DNA of 6,545 bases from Aestuariivirga sp. GTDB lineage: Bacteria > Pseudomonadota > Alphaproteobacteria > Rhizobiales > Aestuariivirgaceae. Position 1 is the stretch's first letter, and each line of letters begins with the position of its first letter. A model generated the notes under the pieces. That model was not told where the DNA came from. It saw only the letters and a list, made by a program, of their open reading frames with translations, and made no database searches. The translations under genes were made by a program, and so were the position numbers. The stretch spans positions 1 through 6,545 of the forward strand of contig JADCDC010000343.1 in the NCBI GenBank assembly GCA_020252385.1. The letters run 5' to 3'. Positions 1 to 6,545 of the stretch are shown here, in pieces.

Positions 1-671
1 AGGATGAGGTGAAGGATGCAGGCCGAAAGGTCGCGGGTCATCTGCGCCTGCAGGCGCCGGTGGGGTTCGCCCACCGCTTCGTGGCGCCCCGCCTCGCCAC
101 GTTCCTCGAGGCGCACCCCCGCCTCAGCATCGAGCTCTTCGCGCGGAACGGCCTTCCCGATTTCGCGGGCGAGGCGCTGGATGGCGCGGTCTTCATCGGC
201 GAGGTTCCGAGCCGCAATGTCGTCGCGCGGCTTCTGGGGCGCAGCCCCTTCGTGACATGCGCCGCGCCGGGCTATCTCGCGAAGCACGGCCGCCCGCTGG
301 CGCCGGAAGACCTGCGCCGCCATGCCACGATCGGCATCAGGTCATCGACGACGGGTGCAGCACTGCCCTGGCGCTTCCTGCGCGCAGGCGAGTCGTCGCT
401 TCTCCATCTCGATTGCCGTGCAGTGTTCGAGGCCAGCGAGCCTGCTGTCGAAATGGCGGCATCGGGCGGCGGCATCCTGCAGATGATCCGCTATCTGGTG
501 TCAGGCGATCTCGCCGCGGGCCGGCTCGTTCCCGTGCTGGAGGACTGGCTCTATCCCGGTGCCGACATTCTCTTCGTCTATCCCAGGCATACGCGCCGGC
601 CGCGCCGGCTACGCGTGCTTGAGACATTCGTGGTCGACTGCTTCCGCGCAGCGTCAGCCGGGGAAGCCTGA
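1..671 (+). CDS. LysR-family transcriptional regulator, C-terminal part (5' end outside window)
   Basis: This is the effector-binding part of a LysR-type regulator. The reading frame is open to the left edge (first full codon at position 3, reading DEVKDAG), so the GTG at 9 and ATGs near the edge are not real starts; the winged-helix DNA-binding domain lies upstream. About 222 residues remain of a family norm near 300. Visible family landmarks are the linker and first strand (GHLRLQAPVGFAHRFVAPRL), a CAAPGYLAKHGRP segment, the ASEPAVEMAASGGGI stretch followed by GRLVPVLEDW, and a closing VYPRHTRRPRRLRVLETFV segment. These match the periplasmic-binding-protein-like LysR substrate domain, of the type often grouped with CrgA-like regulators. 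The effector cannot be read from the sequence. It converges on hutU with a 22-bp gap, and nothing ties it to histidine metabolism except proximity. It may control a gene to its left. Confidence 0.9.
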   Translation, partial: DEVKDAGRKVAGHLRLQAPVGFAHRFVAPRLATFLEAHPRLSIELFARNGLPDFAGEALDGAVFIGEVPSRNVVARLLGRSPFVTCAAPGYLAKHGRPLAPEDLRRHATIGIRSSTTGAALPWRFLRAGESSLLHLDCRAVFEASEPAVEMAASGGGILQMIRYLVSGDLAAGRLVPVLEDWLYPGADILFVYPRHTRRPRRLRVLETFVVDCFRAASAGEA

Positions 672-693
672 CACCGGCCGGGACCGGACTGAA

Positions 694-2364
<1,671 letters not shown>

Positions 2365-2373
2365 TGGATGGGG

Positions 2374-2379
2374 CTCCTA
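2374..2379 (-). promoter_or_regulatory. hutU ribosome binding site overlapping the hutC stop
   Basis: On the minus strand the sequence reads TAGGAG. Its TAG is the hutC stop codon, and AGGAG lies 9 nt before the hutU ATG. Only 12 bp separate the two genes, so there is no room for a separate promoter in the gap. This supports one message and likely coupled translation. Confidence 0.75.
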
Positions 2380-3108
2380 TTGCGAGACGGTGCCGCGCGC
2401 CGTGGTGCGGTGGCGGCTGTAGAGCGCATAGCGGCTGGCGGGATAGGTCAGCGTCACCACCGTGGCCACGCGGCCGAGGCTCCAGGAGCGGCGGTGCAGC
2501 CCGAGGCAGGGTTCGAGCCCGCCGATGGCGAGGAGCCGCTGCTGCTCCAGGCTCGGCAGCACGGCCTCGACCGTGTGCTCGAGCTCGTCGACGGGTGCCG
2601 CAGACAGCAGCACGGCGGTGGGGGTGGTGCGGGTGAAGTCATGGTCGAGGAAGCCCGGCGCCACCAGCGGGTTCACATAACGGTCCTCGAGCTGCACCGG
2701 AACGCCGTTCTCCTCATGCACGATGAGGAGGTGGAACAGATGCTTCAGCGAACGGTCCTCGAACTCCTCGGCGAGTGCGGGATTGGACTCGATCTCGCGC
2801 TTCGACATGACGCGGGAGGAATGGCGATGGCCGCGCTGGGCGATCTCCTCGGCGATGTTGCGCAGTTCCATCAGGCTCGAGAGTGCCGGCTGCTCCCTCA
2901 CGAAGGTGCCGACACCAGGCACGCGGCTGAGGAAGCCTTCGGCGGTGAGCTCGCGAAGCGCCCGGTTCGCCGTCATCCGGCTGATGCCGAAGCTCTCGAC
3001 CAGCTCGTTCTCCGAAGGCACACGGCGGCCCGCCTCCCACGCGCCGGAGCGGATGTTGGCGAGGATGTGGTCCTTGACCCTGGCATAAAGCGGTTGCGCG
3101 TCGGTCAT
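2377..3108 (-). CDS. hutC: Histidine utilisation repressor HutC (GntR family, UTRA domain)
   Basis: HutC represses hut operons and, in characterised relatives, is released by urocanate, the HutH product. The open frame runs 33 codons further upstream, but I chose the ATG at 3108 (MTDAQPLYARVK). It gives a 243-residue protein of normal family length, follows GAGGGGG (3123-3117) at 8 nt, and the upstream extension is arginine-rich read-through of the hutI 3' end. The N-terminal GntR winged helix covers about residues 6-70, with PSENEL at 31-36, the recognition-helix segment SRMTANRALREL at 43-54, and a wing ending VPGVGTFV at 63-70. A UTRA ligand domain follows at about 90-235, with HEENGVPVQLEDRYVN at 131-146 and a closing YPASRYALYSRH. 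The ATG shares one base with the hutI stop (TGATG). Being inside the operon it controls suggests autorepression. A GntR regulator of a different pathway is unlikely given the neighbours. Confidence 0.95.
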   Translation of the reverse strand: MTDAQPLYARVKDHILANIRSGAWEAGRRVPSENELVESFGISRMTANRALRELTAEGFLSRVPGVGTFVREQPALSSLMELRNIAEEIAQRGHRHSSRVMSKREIESNPALAEEFEDRSLKHLFHLLIVHEENGVPVQLEDRYVNPLVAPGFLDHDFTRTTPTAVLLSAAPVDELEHTVEAVLPSLEQQRLLAIGGLEPCLGLHRRSWSLGRVATVVTLTYPASRYALYSRHRTTARGTVSQ

Positions 3109-4301
3109 CAGATGATCCCCCTCACCACCTCGCCGTTGCGGATCACGGCGACGAGCGGATTGAAGCCCAGCGGATAGGCGAGATCGCCCGGCCTTTCGGC
3201 ATCCCACAGCGCGAGGTCGGCCTTCTGACCGGCTGCGATCATGCCGCGATCTTCAAGGCCCAATGCCCGCGCGGCGTTGCGCGTGACGCCGCTGAGCGCC
3301 TCCTCCGGCGTCAGGCCGAACAGCACGCAGGCCATGTTCATGGTCACGAGCAGGGAGTGGACGGGTGAGGAGCCCGGGTTCAGGTCGCTCGCGATGGCGA
3401 TCGGCACGCCGGCCTTGCGGAGCGCTGCCACCGGCGGGGCCTGCTTCTCCTTGAGGTAATAGAAGGCGCCGGGCAGCAGCACGGCCACCGTGCCCGAGGC
3501 CGCGATGGCATCGACACCCTCCTGGTCGAGATATTCGACGTGATCGACCGAGAGGGCGCCGAATTCCGCCGCGAGCTTCGTTCCGCCGAGGTTCGAGAGC
3601 TGTTCGGCATGGAGCTTCACCGGCAGGCCCAGCGCCTTCGCCGCCTCGAAGACGCGGCGCGTCTCGGCCACCGAGAAGGCGATCCCCTCGCAGAAGGCAT
3701 CGACCGCATCGGCCAGGCCCTGCTCCGCCACGGCGGGCAGCACCTCCGTGCAGACGAGGGCGAGATAGGCTTCCCGGTTCTCCTTGAACTCGGGAGGCAG
3801 GGCGTGGGCGCCCAGATAGCTCGTCACCACATCGACCGGCCGCCACTGGGCCAGTTCCCGGGCCACGCGCAGCATACTGATCTCCGTCTCGCGGTCGAGG
3901 CCGTAGCCGGACTTGATCTCGATGGTGGTGACACCTTCGGCCAGAAGCGAATCGAGCCGCTTCAGGGCGGAGGCCGCAAGGTCGGCCTCAGCAGCGGCGC
4001 GGGTGGCGCGGACGGTGGAGGCGATGCCGCCGCCCGCCTTGGCGATCTCCGCATAGGAAACGCCGGTCAGGCGCTGCTCGAACTCATGGGCGCGGCTGCC
4101 GCCATAGACCAGGTGGGTATGGCAATCGATCAGGCCCGGGGTGAGGAGACGCCCGCCGCAGTCCACCGCCTCATGGCCGCCGGGGGCTCCCGCGCGGGGG
4201 CCCACCCAGGCGATCCGGCCATCTGCGATCAGCACCGCGGCATCGGCGATCAGGCCATAACCATCCCGCATCGTGGCGGCGTTGAGGTTGGTGAGCAGCA
4301 T
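3108..4301 (-). CDS. hutI: Imidazolonepropionase HutI
   Basis: Imidazolonepropionase (EC 3.5.2.7), the third step, is a cytoplasmic metal-dependent amidohydrolase that opens the imidazolone ring to give N-formimino-L-glutamate. The 397 residues fit the family (about 400-420). The N-terminal part forms the small beta domain. The metal motif LIDCHTHLVYGGSRAHEF supplies His61 and His63. IEIKSGYGLDRETE at 127-140 is the characteristic substrate-loop motif. His231 with Glu234 (KLHAEQLSN), His254 (SVDHVEYL) and Asp306 (IASDLNPGSSP) complete the metal and catalytic set. The C-terminal ALSGVTRNAARALG and ADLALWD segments close the composite domain. The ATG at 4301 follows AAGAGG at 8 nt. It is the first gene of the leftward operon, driven from the divergent promoter shared with hutF, and its stop overlaps the hutC start. 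No defects are seen. Confidence 0.98.
   Translation of the reverse strand: MLLTNLNAATMRDGYGLIADAAVLIADGRIAWVGPRAGAPGGHEAVDCGGRLLTPGLIDCHTHLVYGGSRAHEFEQRLTGVSYAEIAKAGGGIASTVRATRAAAEADLAASALKRLDSLLAEGVTTIEIKSGYGLDRETEISMLRVARELAQWRPVDVVTSYLGAHALPPEFKENREAYLALVCTEVLPAVAEQGLADAVDAFCEGIAFSVAETRRVFEAAKALGLPVKLHAEQLSNLGGTKLAAEFGALSVDHVEYLDQEGVDAIAASGTVAVLLPGAFYYLKEKQAPPVAALRKAGVPIAIASDLNPGSSPVHSLLVTMNMACVLFGLTPEEALSGVTRNAARALGLEDRGMIAAGQKADLALWDAERPGDLAYPLGFNPLVAVIRNGEVVRGII
3117..3123 (-). promoter_or_regulatory. hutC ribosome binding site within the hutI 3' end
   Basis: GAGGGGG on the minus strand lies 8 nt before the ATG at 3108, inside the last codons of hutI. It decides the hutC start in favour of position 3108 over the ATG 33 codons upstream at 3207. 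Confidence 0.65.
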
Positions 4302-4309
4302 GAAGGTCG

Positions 4310-4315
4310 CCTCTT
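4310..4315 (-). promoter_or_regulatory. hutI ribosome binding site
   Basis: AAGAGG on the minus strand lies 8 nt before the hutI ATG at 4301. In contrast to hutF on the other side of the same gap, hutI has a normally spaced site. Confidence 0.65.
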
Positions 4316-4330
4316 GTATAAGGTTGTATA
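4314..4330 (+). repeat. Direct repeat TTGTATA, one helical turn apart
   Basis: TTGTATA occurs at 4314-4320 and again at 4324-4330, so the copies start exactly 10 bp apart. The second copy is the left half of the TGTATATACA palindrome. The first could be an extra HutC half-site that lets a second dimer bind on the same face of the helix, or it could simply serve as the hutF -35 region. Confidence 0.5.
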
Positions 4331-4334
4331 TACA
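4325..4334. promoter_or_regulatory. Probable HutC operator (TGTATATACA palindrome)
   Basis: TGTATATACA is a perfect 10-bp palindrome at the centre of the 47-bp divergent hutI/hutF gap, in an A+T-rich island within strongly GC-rich DNA. HutC operators described in pseudomonads have TGTA/TACA arms of this kind, and hutC is encoded in this operon. The site overlaps the likely promoters on both strands, so one bound dimer could block both arms. Binding is inferred. Confidence 0.8.
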
Positions 4335-4354
4335 GTATAGTCGAGGCCATGCAA
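4325..4354 (-). promoter_or_regulatory. Candidate hutI-hutC-hutU promoter
   Basis: Read on the minus strand, TTGCAT (4354-4349) is followed after 18 bp by TATACA (4330-4325), or after 16 bp by TATATA (4332-4327). Either -10 lies in the operator. The -35 coincides with the first two hutF codons. A start near 4318 would leave a short leader carrying the AAGAGG site of hutI. Confidence 0.5.
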
Positions 4355-5716
4355 AGCGCGAAGTTCCATCTTGCCACTGCCCTGATGCCGGACGGCTGGC
4401 GGGAGGACGTGACCGTCACGGTGGGGACGGATGGCATGATCGCCGCCCTCACGCCGGGGCGGGAGCAGGGTGCAGTGCCCGTCTCCGGCATCGCCGTGCC
4501 GGCCATGCCCAACGTCCATTCACATGCCCACCAGCGTTTCATGCTGGGCCTTGCGGAACGCGCCGGGCCGGGGGCGGACAGTTTCTGGACCTGGCGTGAG
4601 GCGATGTACGGCTTCGCGCTCCGCCTCTCTCCGGACGATCTCGAGGCAGTGGCCGCACAGCTCTATGTCGAGATGCTCAAGGCCGGATTCTCGGTCGTGG
4701 GCGAGTTCCAGTATCTCCACCACCAGCCCGATGGCAGGGCCTACATGAATCCTGCCGAAATGAGCCTCCGCTGCCTGGCGGCGGCGGACACCGCGGGGAT
4801 CGGCATCACCATCCTGCCGACGCTCTATGCCCATGGCGGCTTCGGTGGCCAGCCTCCGGCGCATGGCCAGCGCCGCTTCGTCACCAGCGTGGACCAGTTT
4901 CTCAGCATCGTGGATCACCTGTCTATACAGGTGAAGGGAAAGCCCTTCCACCGTCTCGGCATCTCGCCCCATTCGCTCCGCGCTGTGACGCCGGACCTGC
5001 TTCGCGAAGTCGCCGACGCCCTGCCGCCGGACATGCCGATCCACATCCATGTCGCCGAGCAGGTGAAGGAGGTGGAGGACTGCCTCGCCTTCTCGGGGCT
5101 CCGCCCCGTCGAGATGCTGCTCAAGGAGTTCGCGCTTTCGGACCGCTGGACCGCCATCCACGCCACCCACATGACGGCGGGCGAGACGGAAGCGCTCGCC
5201 CGCTCCGGCGCCATCGCGGGGCTGTGCCCGACGACCGAGGCCAATCTCGGCGACGGCATCTTCCCTGCGGTCTCCTTCATGAGAGAGGGCGGCGCCATCG
5301 CCATCGGGTCGGACAGCCACATCACCGTTTCCCCGGCGGAGGACCTGCGCATGCTGGAGTATTCCCAGCGCCTGAGGGACCGCACCCGCAACGCGCTGGC
5401 GGCAGGGCCCGGCCAATCCACGGGCCGCAGCCTCTATGAGGCCGCACTCAAGGGCGGTGCCCGGTCCATGCGCCAGCCGGTCGGCGCCCTGGCTCCCGGC
5501 CTGCGCTTCGACATCGCGGTGCTCGATCAGGAGCATCCGCTGCTGGCCGGCCGCCGAAATGATGCCGCCCTCGACACATGGATCTTCTCCGGCGGCACCG
5601 CGCTGGTGAAGGACGTGTTCGTTGCCGGGCGGCAGGTGGTCGAGGATCGCCGCCACATCCATGAAGACATGATTGCGCGGAACTTCCGCGCCGCCCTGAG
5701 GAGGCTCGACACATGA
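4349..5716 (+). CDS. hutF: Formimidoylglutamate deiminase HutF
   Basis: HutF (EC 3.5.3.13) is an amidohydrolase-superfamily enzyme that deiminates N-formimino-L-glutamate to N-formyl-L-glutamate and ammonia. It marks the two-step HutF/HutG branch, as opposed to direct HutG-type formiminoglutamase cleavage. The protein is 455 residues, close to the family length of about 450. His57 and His59 (NVHSHAHQRFMLGL) form the metal HxH motif. His234 and Glu237 lie in IHIHVAEQ, His271 in AIHATHM, and Asp322 in AIGSDSH, giving the zinc and catalytic set expected for HutF. LGISPHSLRAV at 203-213 and GLCPTTEANLGDGIFP at 291-306 are strong family signatures. The ATG at 4349 gives the expected N-terminus, ending in LMPDGW, but GAGG lies only 2 nt upstream, too close to act as a normal ribosome site. 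The gene overlaps hutH by 4 bp (ATGA). Confidence 0.97.
   Translation: MQSAKFHLATALMPDGWREDVTVTVGTDGMIAALTPGREQGAVPVSGIAVPAMPNVHSHAHQRFMLGLAERAGPGADSFWTWREAMYGFALRLSPDDLEAVAAQLYVEMLKAGFSVVGEFQYLHHQPDGRAYMNPAEMSLRCLAAADTAGIGITILPTLYAHGGFGGQPPAHGQRRFVTSVDQFLSIVDHLSIQVKGKPFHRLGISPHSLRAVTPDLLREVADALPPDMPIHIHVAEQVKEVEDCLAFSGLRPVEMLLKEFALSDRWTAIHATHMTAGETEALARSGAIAGLCPTTEANLGDGIFPAVSFMREGGAIAIGSDSHITVSPAEDLRMLEYSQRLRDRTRNALAAGPGQSTGRSLYEAALKGGARSMRQPVGALAPGLRFDIAVLDQEHPLLAGRRNDAALDTWIFSGGTALVKDVFVAGRQVVEDRRHIHEDMIARNFRAALRRLDT
4918..4931. promoter_or_regulatory. Possible secondary HutC site inside hutF
   Basis: CCTGTCTATACAGG has perfect 5-bp inverted arms (CCTGT/ACAGG) around CTAT. Its inner 12 bases (4919-4930) match the 12 bases around the main operator (4324-4335, TTGTATATACAG) at 10 positions. 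It includes an ATA isoleucine codon, the only ATA I read in hutF, where isoleucine is otherwise almost always ATC. Whether HutC binds here is unknown, and chance is possible. Confidence 0.35.
5697..5704 (+). promoter_or_regulatory. hutH ribosome binding site
   Basis: TGAGGAGG within the hutF 3' end lies 8 nt before the hutH ATG. It supports the start at 5713, which overlaps the hutF stop as ATGA. It is the strongest ribosome site in the window. Confidence 0.75.
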
Positions 5717-6545
5717 TCGCCATCGGCGAACGCCCCATCGTTCTCGCTGACATGCGCGCCGCCCTGGCAGGCCCCATCACCGTCAGCCTGTCGGAGCGCT
5801 CGGAGGCGCTGATCCGCCGCTCGGCGGCAACGGTTGAGCGCCTGCTCGCCTCGGGCGACGCGATCTATGGCGTCAACACCGGCTTCGGCAAGCTCGCCAA
5901 GACGCGGATCGCCGCCCGCGACCTCGACCGGCTGCAGATCAACATCGTGCGCTCCCATGCGGCGGGCGTCGGAGCGCCCCTGTCCGAAGGCGTCACAAGG
6001 CTGATCCTGCTCCTGAAGCTCAATGCGCTGGCGCAGGGCGCCTCCGGCATCTCCCTCGCCGCCATGCAGGCGCTCGCGGGCCTGATCAATGCCGATGTGC
6101 TTCCCGTCATTCCCGGCCAGGGCTCCGTCGGCGCGTCTGGCGACCTGGCGCCACTCGCCCACATGAGCCTCGTGCTGATCGGCGAGGGCGAGGCCATGAT
6201 GAAGGGCGCGCGCATGCCCGGTGCCGCAGCACTCAGCGCGGCGGGTGTCTCGCCCGTGGCGCTCGGCCCCAAGGAGGGGCTCGCGCTTCTCAACGGCACG
6301 CAGGTCTCGACCGCGCTTGCACTCTCCGGGCTCGTCGCGGCGGAGCGAAATGCGGAAGCGGCAATCCTCGCTGGCGCCATGTCGGTCGACGCGGTGATGG
6401 GTTCGGACACGCCGTTTGACCCGCGCATCCATGCGCTCAGGCCGCATCCGGGCCAGGTGCTGGCGGCGTCGCATTACCGCCGCCTGCTGGCGGGAAGCCA
6501 GATCCGCGCTTCGCATCTCGATGGCGACGACCGGGTGCAGGATCC
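5713..6545 (+). CDS. hutH: Histidine ammonia-lyase HutH, N-terminal part (3' end outside window)
   Basis: Histidase (EC 4.3.1.3) is the first step, eliminating ammonia from L-histidine to give urocanate, which is also the HutC inducer. The first 277 codons are present out of a family norm near 510; the frame is open to the right edge. The Ala141-Ser142-Gly143 triad in GSVGASGDLAPLAH forms the self-made MIO electrophile. Tyr52 (IYGVNTGFG), His82 (RSHAAGVG) and Asn194 (LLNGTQVS) sit one residue before the corresponding active-site positions of the P. putida enzyme, consistent with a one-residue shorter N-terminus. The start at 5713 overlaps the hutF stop (ATGA) and has a TGAGGAGG site 8 nt upstream. 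The last codons read DDRVQD, where the family continues with a PYSLRC-like segment, so the truncation comes from the window edge and not from a mutation. Co-translation with hutF is likely. Confidence 0.97.
   Translation, partial: MIAIGERPIVLADMRAALAGPITVSLSERSEALIRRSAATVERLLASGDAIYGVNTGFGKLAKTRIAARDLDRLQINIVRSHAAGVGAPLSEGVTRLILLLKLNALAQGASGISLAAMQALAGLINADVLPVIPGQGSVGASGDLAPLAHMSLVLIGEGEAMMKGARMPGAAALSAAGVSPVALGPKEGLALLNGTQVSTALALSGLVAAERNAEAAILAGAMSVDAVMGSDTPFDPRIHALRPHPGQVLAASHYRRLLAGSQIRASHLDGDDRVQD

Larger units (their letters stand above)
4314..4341 (+). promoter_or_regulatory. Candidate hutF-hutH promoter
   Basis: TTGTAT (4314-4319) and TATAGT (4336-4341) are separated by 16 bp and resemble a sigma-70-type -35/-10 pair. 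The operator palindrome fills the spacer. A start about 7 bp past the -10 falls at or beside the hutF ATG (4349), which implies almost no leader. Confidence 0.55.

Noticed and set aside
672..693. Possible bidirectional terminator between the LysR gene and hutU
   Set aside because: The GC arms are short and overlap other pairings, the best loop is long, and there is no T-run on either strand.
3109..3207. 33-codon N-terminal extension of HutC starting at 3207
   Set aside because: The segment is Arg-rich antisense-like read-through of the hutI 3' end; the ATG at 3108 has a good ribosome site and gives the normal HutC length.
3540..4340. 266-codon plus-strand open frame antisense to hutI and running into the divergent gap
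   Set aside because: It mirrors hutI codons and would read through the hut operator; no motif supports it.
4520..5662. 380-codon open frame antisense to hutF
   Set aside because: It is a codon-phase shadow of a GC-rich gene: its product is rich in Arg, Gly, Ala and His with no recognisable domain, and the opposite strand encodes HutF with all catalytic residues.
5527..6516. 329-codon minus-strand open frame antisense to hutH and the hutF 3' end
   Set aside because: The opposite strand encodes histidase with an intact MIO triad; the antisense product is Arg-rich with no domain.

Overview
The window is GC-rich (roughly two thirds G+C by eye) and densely coded. Nearly all of it is a histidine-utilisation (hut) locus of the kind found in Proteobacteria. 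The high GC, tight overlapping genes, the HutF deiminase route and the form of the LysR neighbour suggest an alphaproteobacterium, possibly of the Rhizobiales. That placement is inferred from gene style and order; no marker gene is present.

Layout: positions 1-671 (+) hold the C-terminal three quarters of a LysR-family regulator, whose start lies outside the window. It converges, across only 22 bp, on a minus-strand operon read right to left: hutI (4301-3108), hutC (3108-2377) and hutU (2364-694). Diverging from hutI across 47 bp is a plus-strand operon, hutF (4349-5716) then hutH (5713 to beyond 6545). HutH is cut by the window edge, which falls exactly at the end of a GGATCC (BamHI) site. 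The 47-bp divergent gap is an A+T-rich island with a perfect TGTATATACA palindrome, very probably the HutC operator, lying under overlapping divergent promoters.

Together the genes encode four of five steps of the HutF branch. HutH deaminates L-histidine to urocanate. HutU hydrates urocanate to imidazolone propionate. HutI opens the ring to give N-formimino-L-glutamate, and HutF deiminates that to N-formyl-L-glutamate. The last enzyme, N-formylglutamate deformylase (HutG), is not seen and is expected downstream of hutH. HutC, the urocanate-responsive GntR-family repressor, is embedded in the leftward operon, so it probably represses its own synthesis as well as both arms.

The enzymes are conventional: every key catalytic residue I looked for is present and no gene is broken. 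The points worth a second look are regulatory: the compact face-to-face promoter, a hutF message that looks leaderless, and a second HutC-like site inside hutF about 595 bp from the first. I found no RNA gene, mobile element, CRISPR array or undescribed system. No gene-free stretch exceeds 47 bp.
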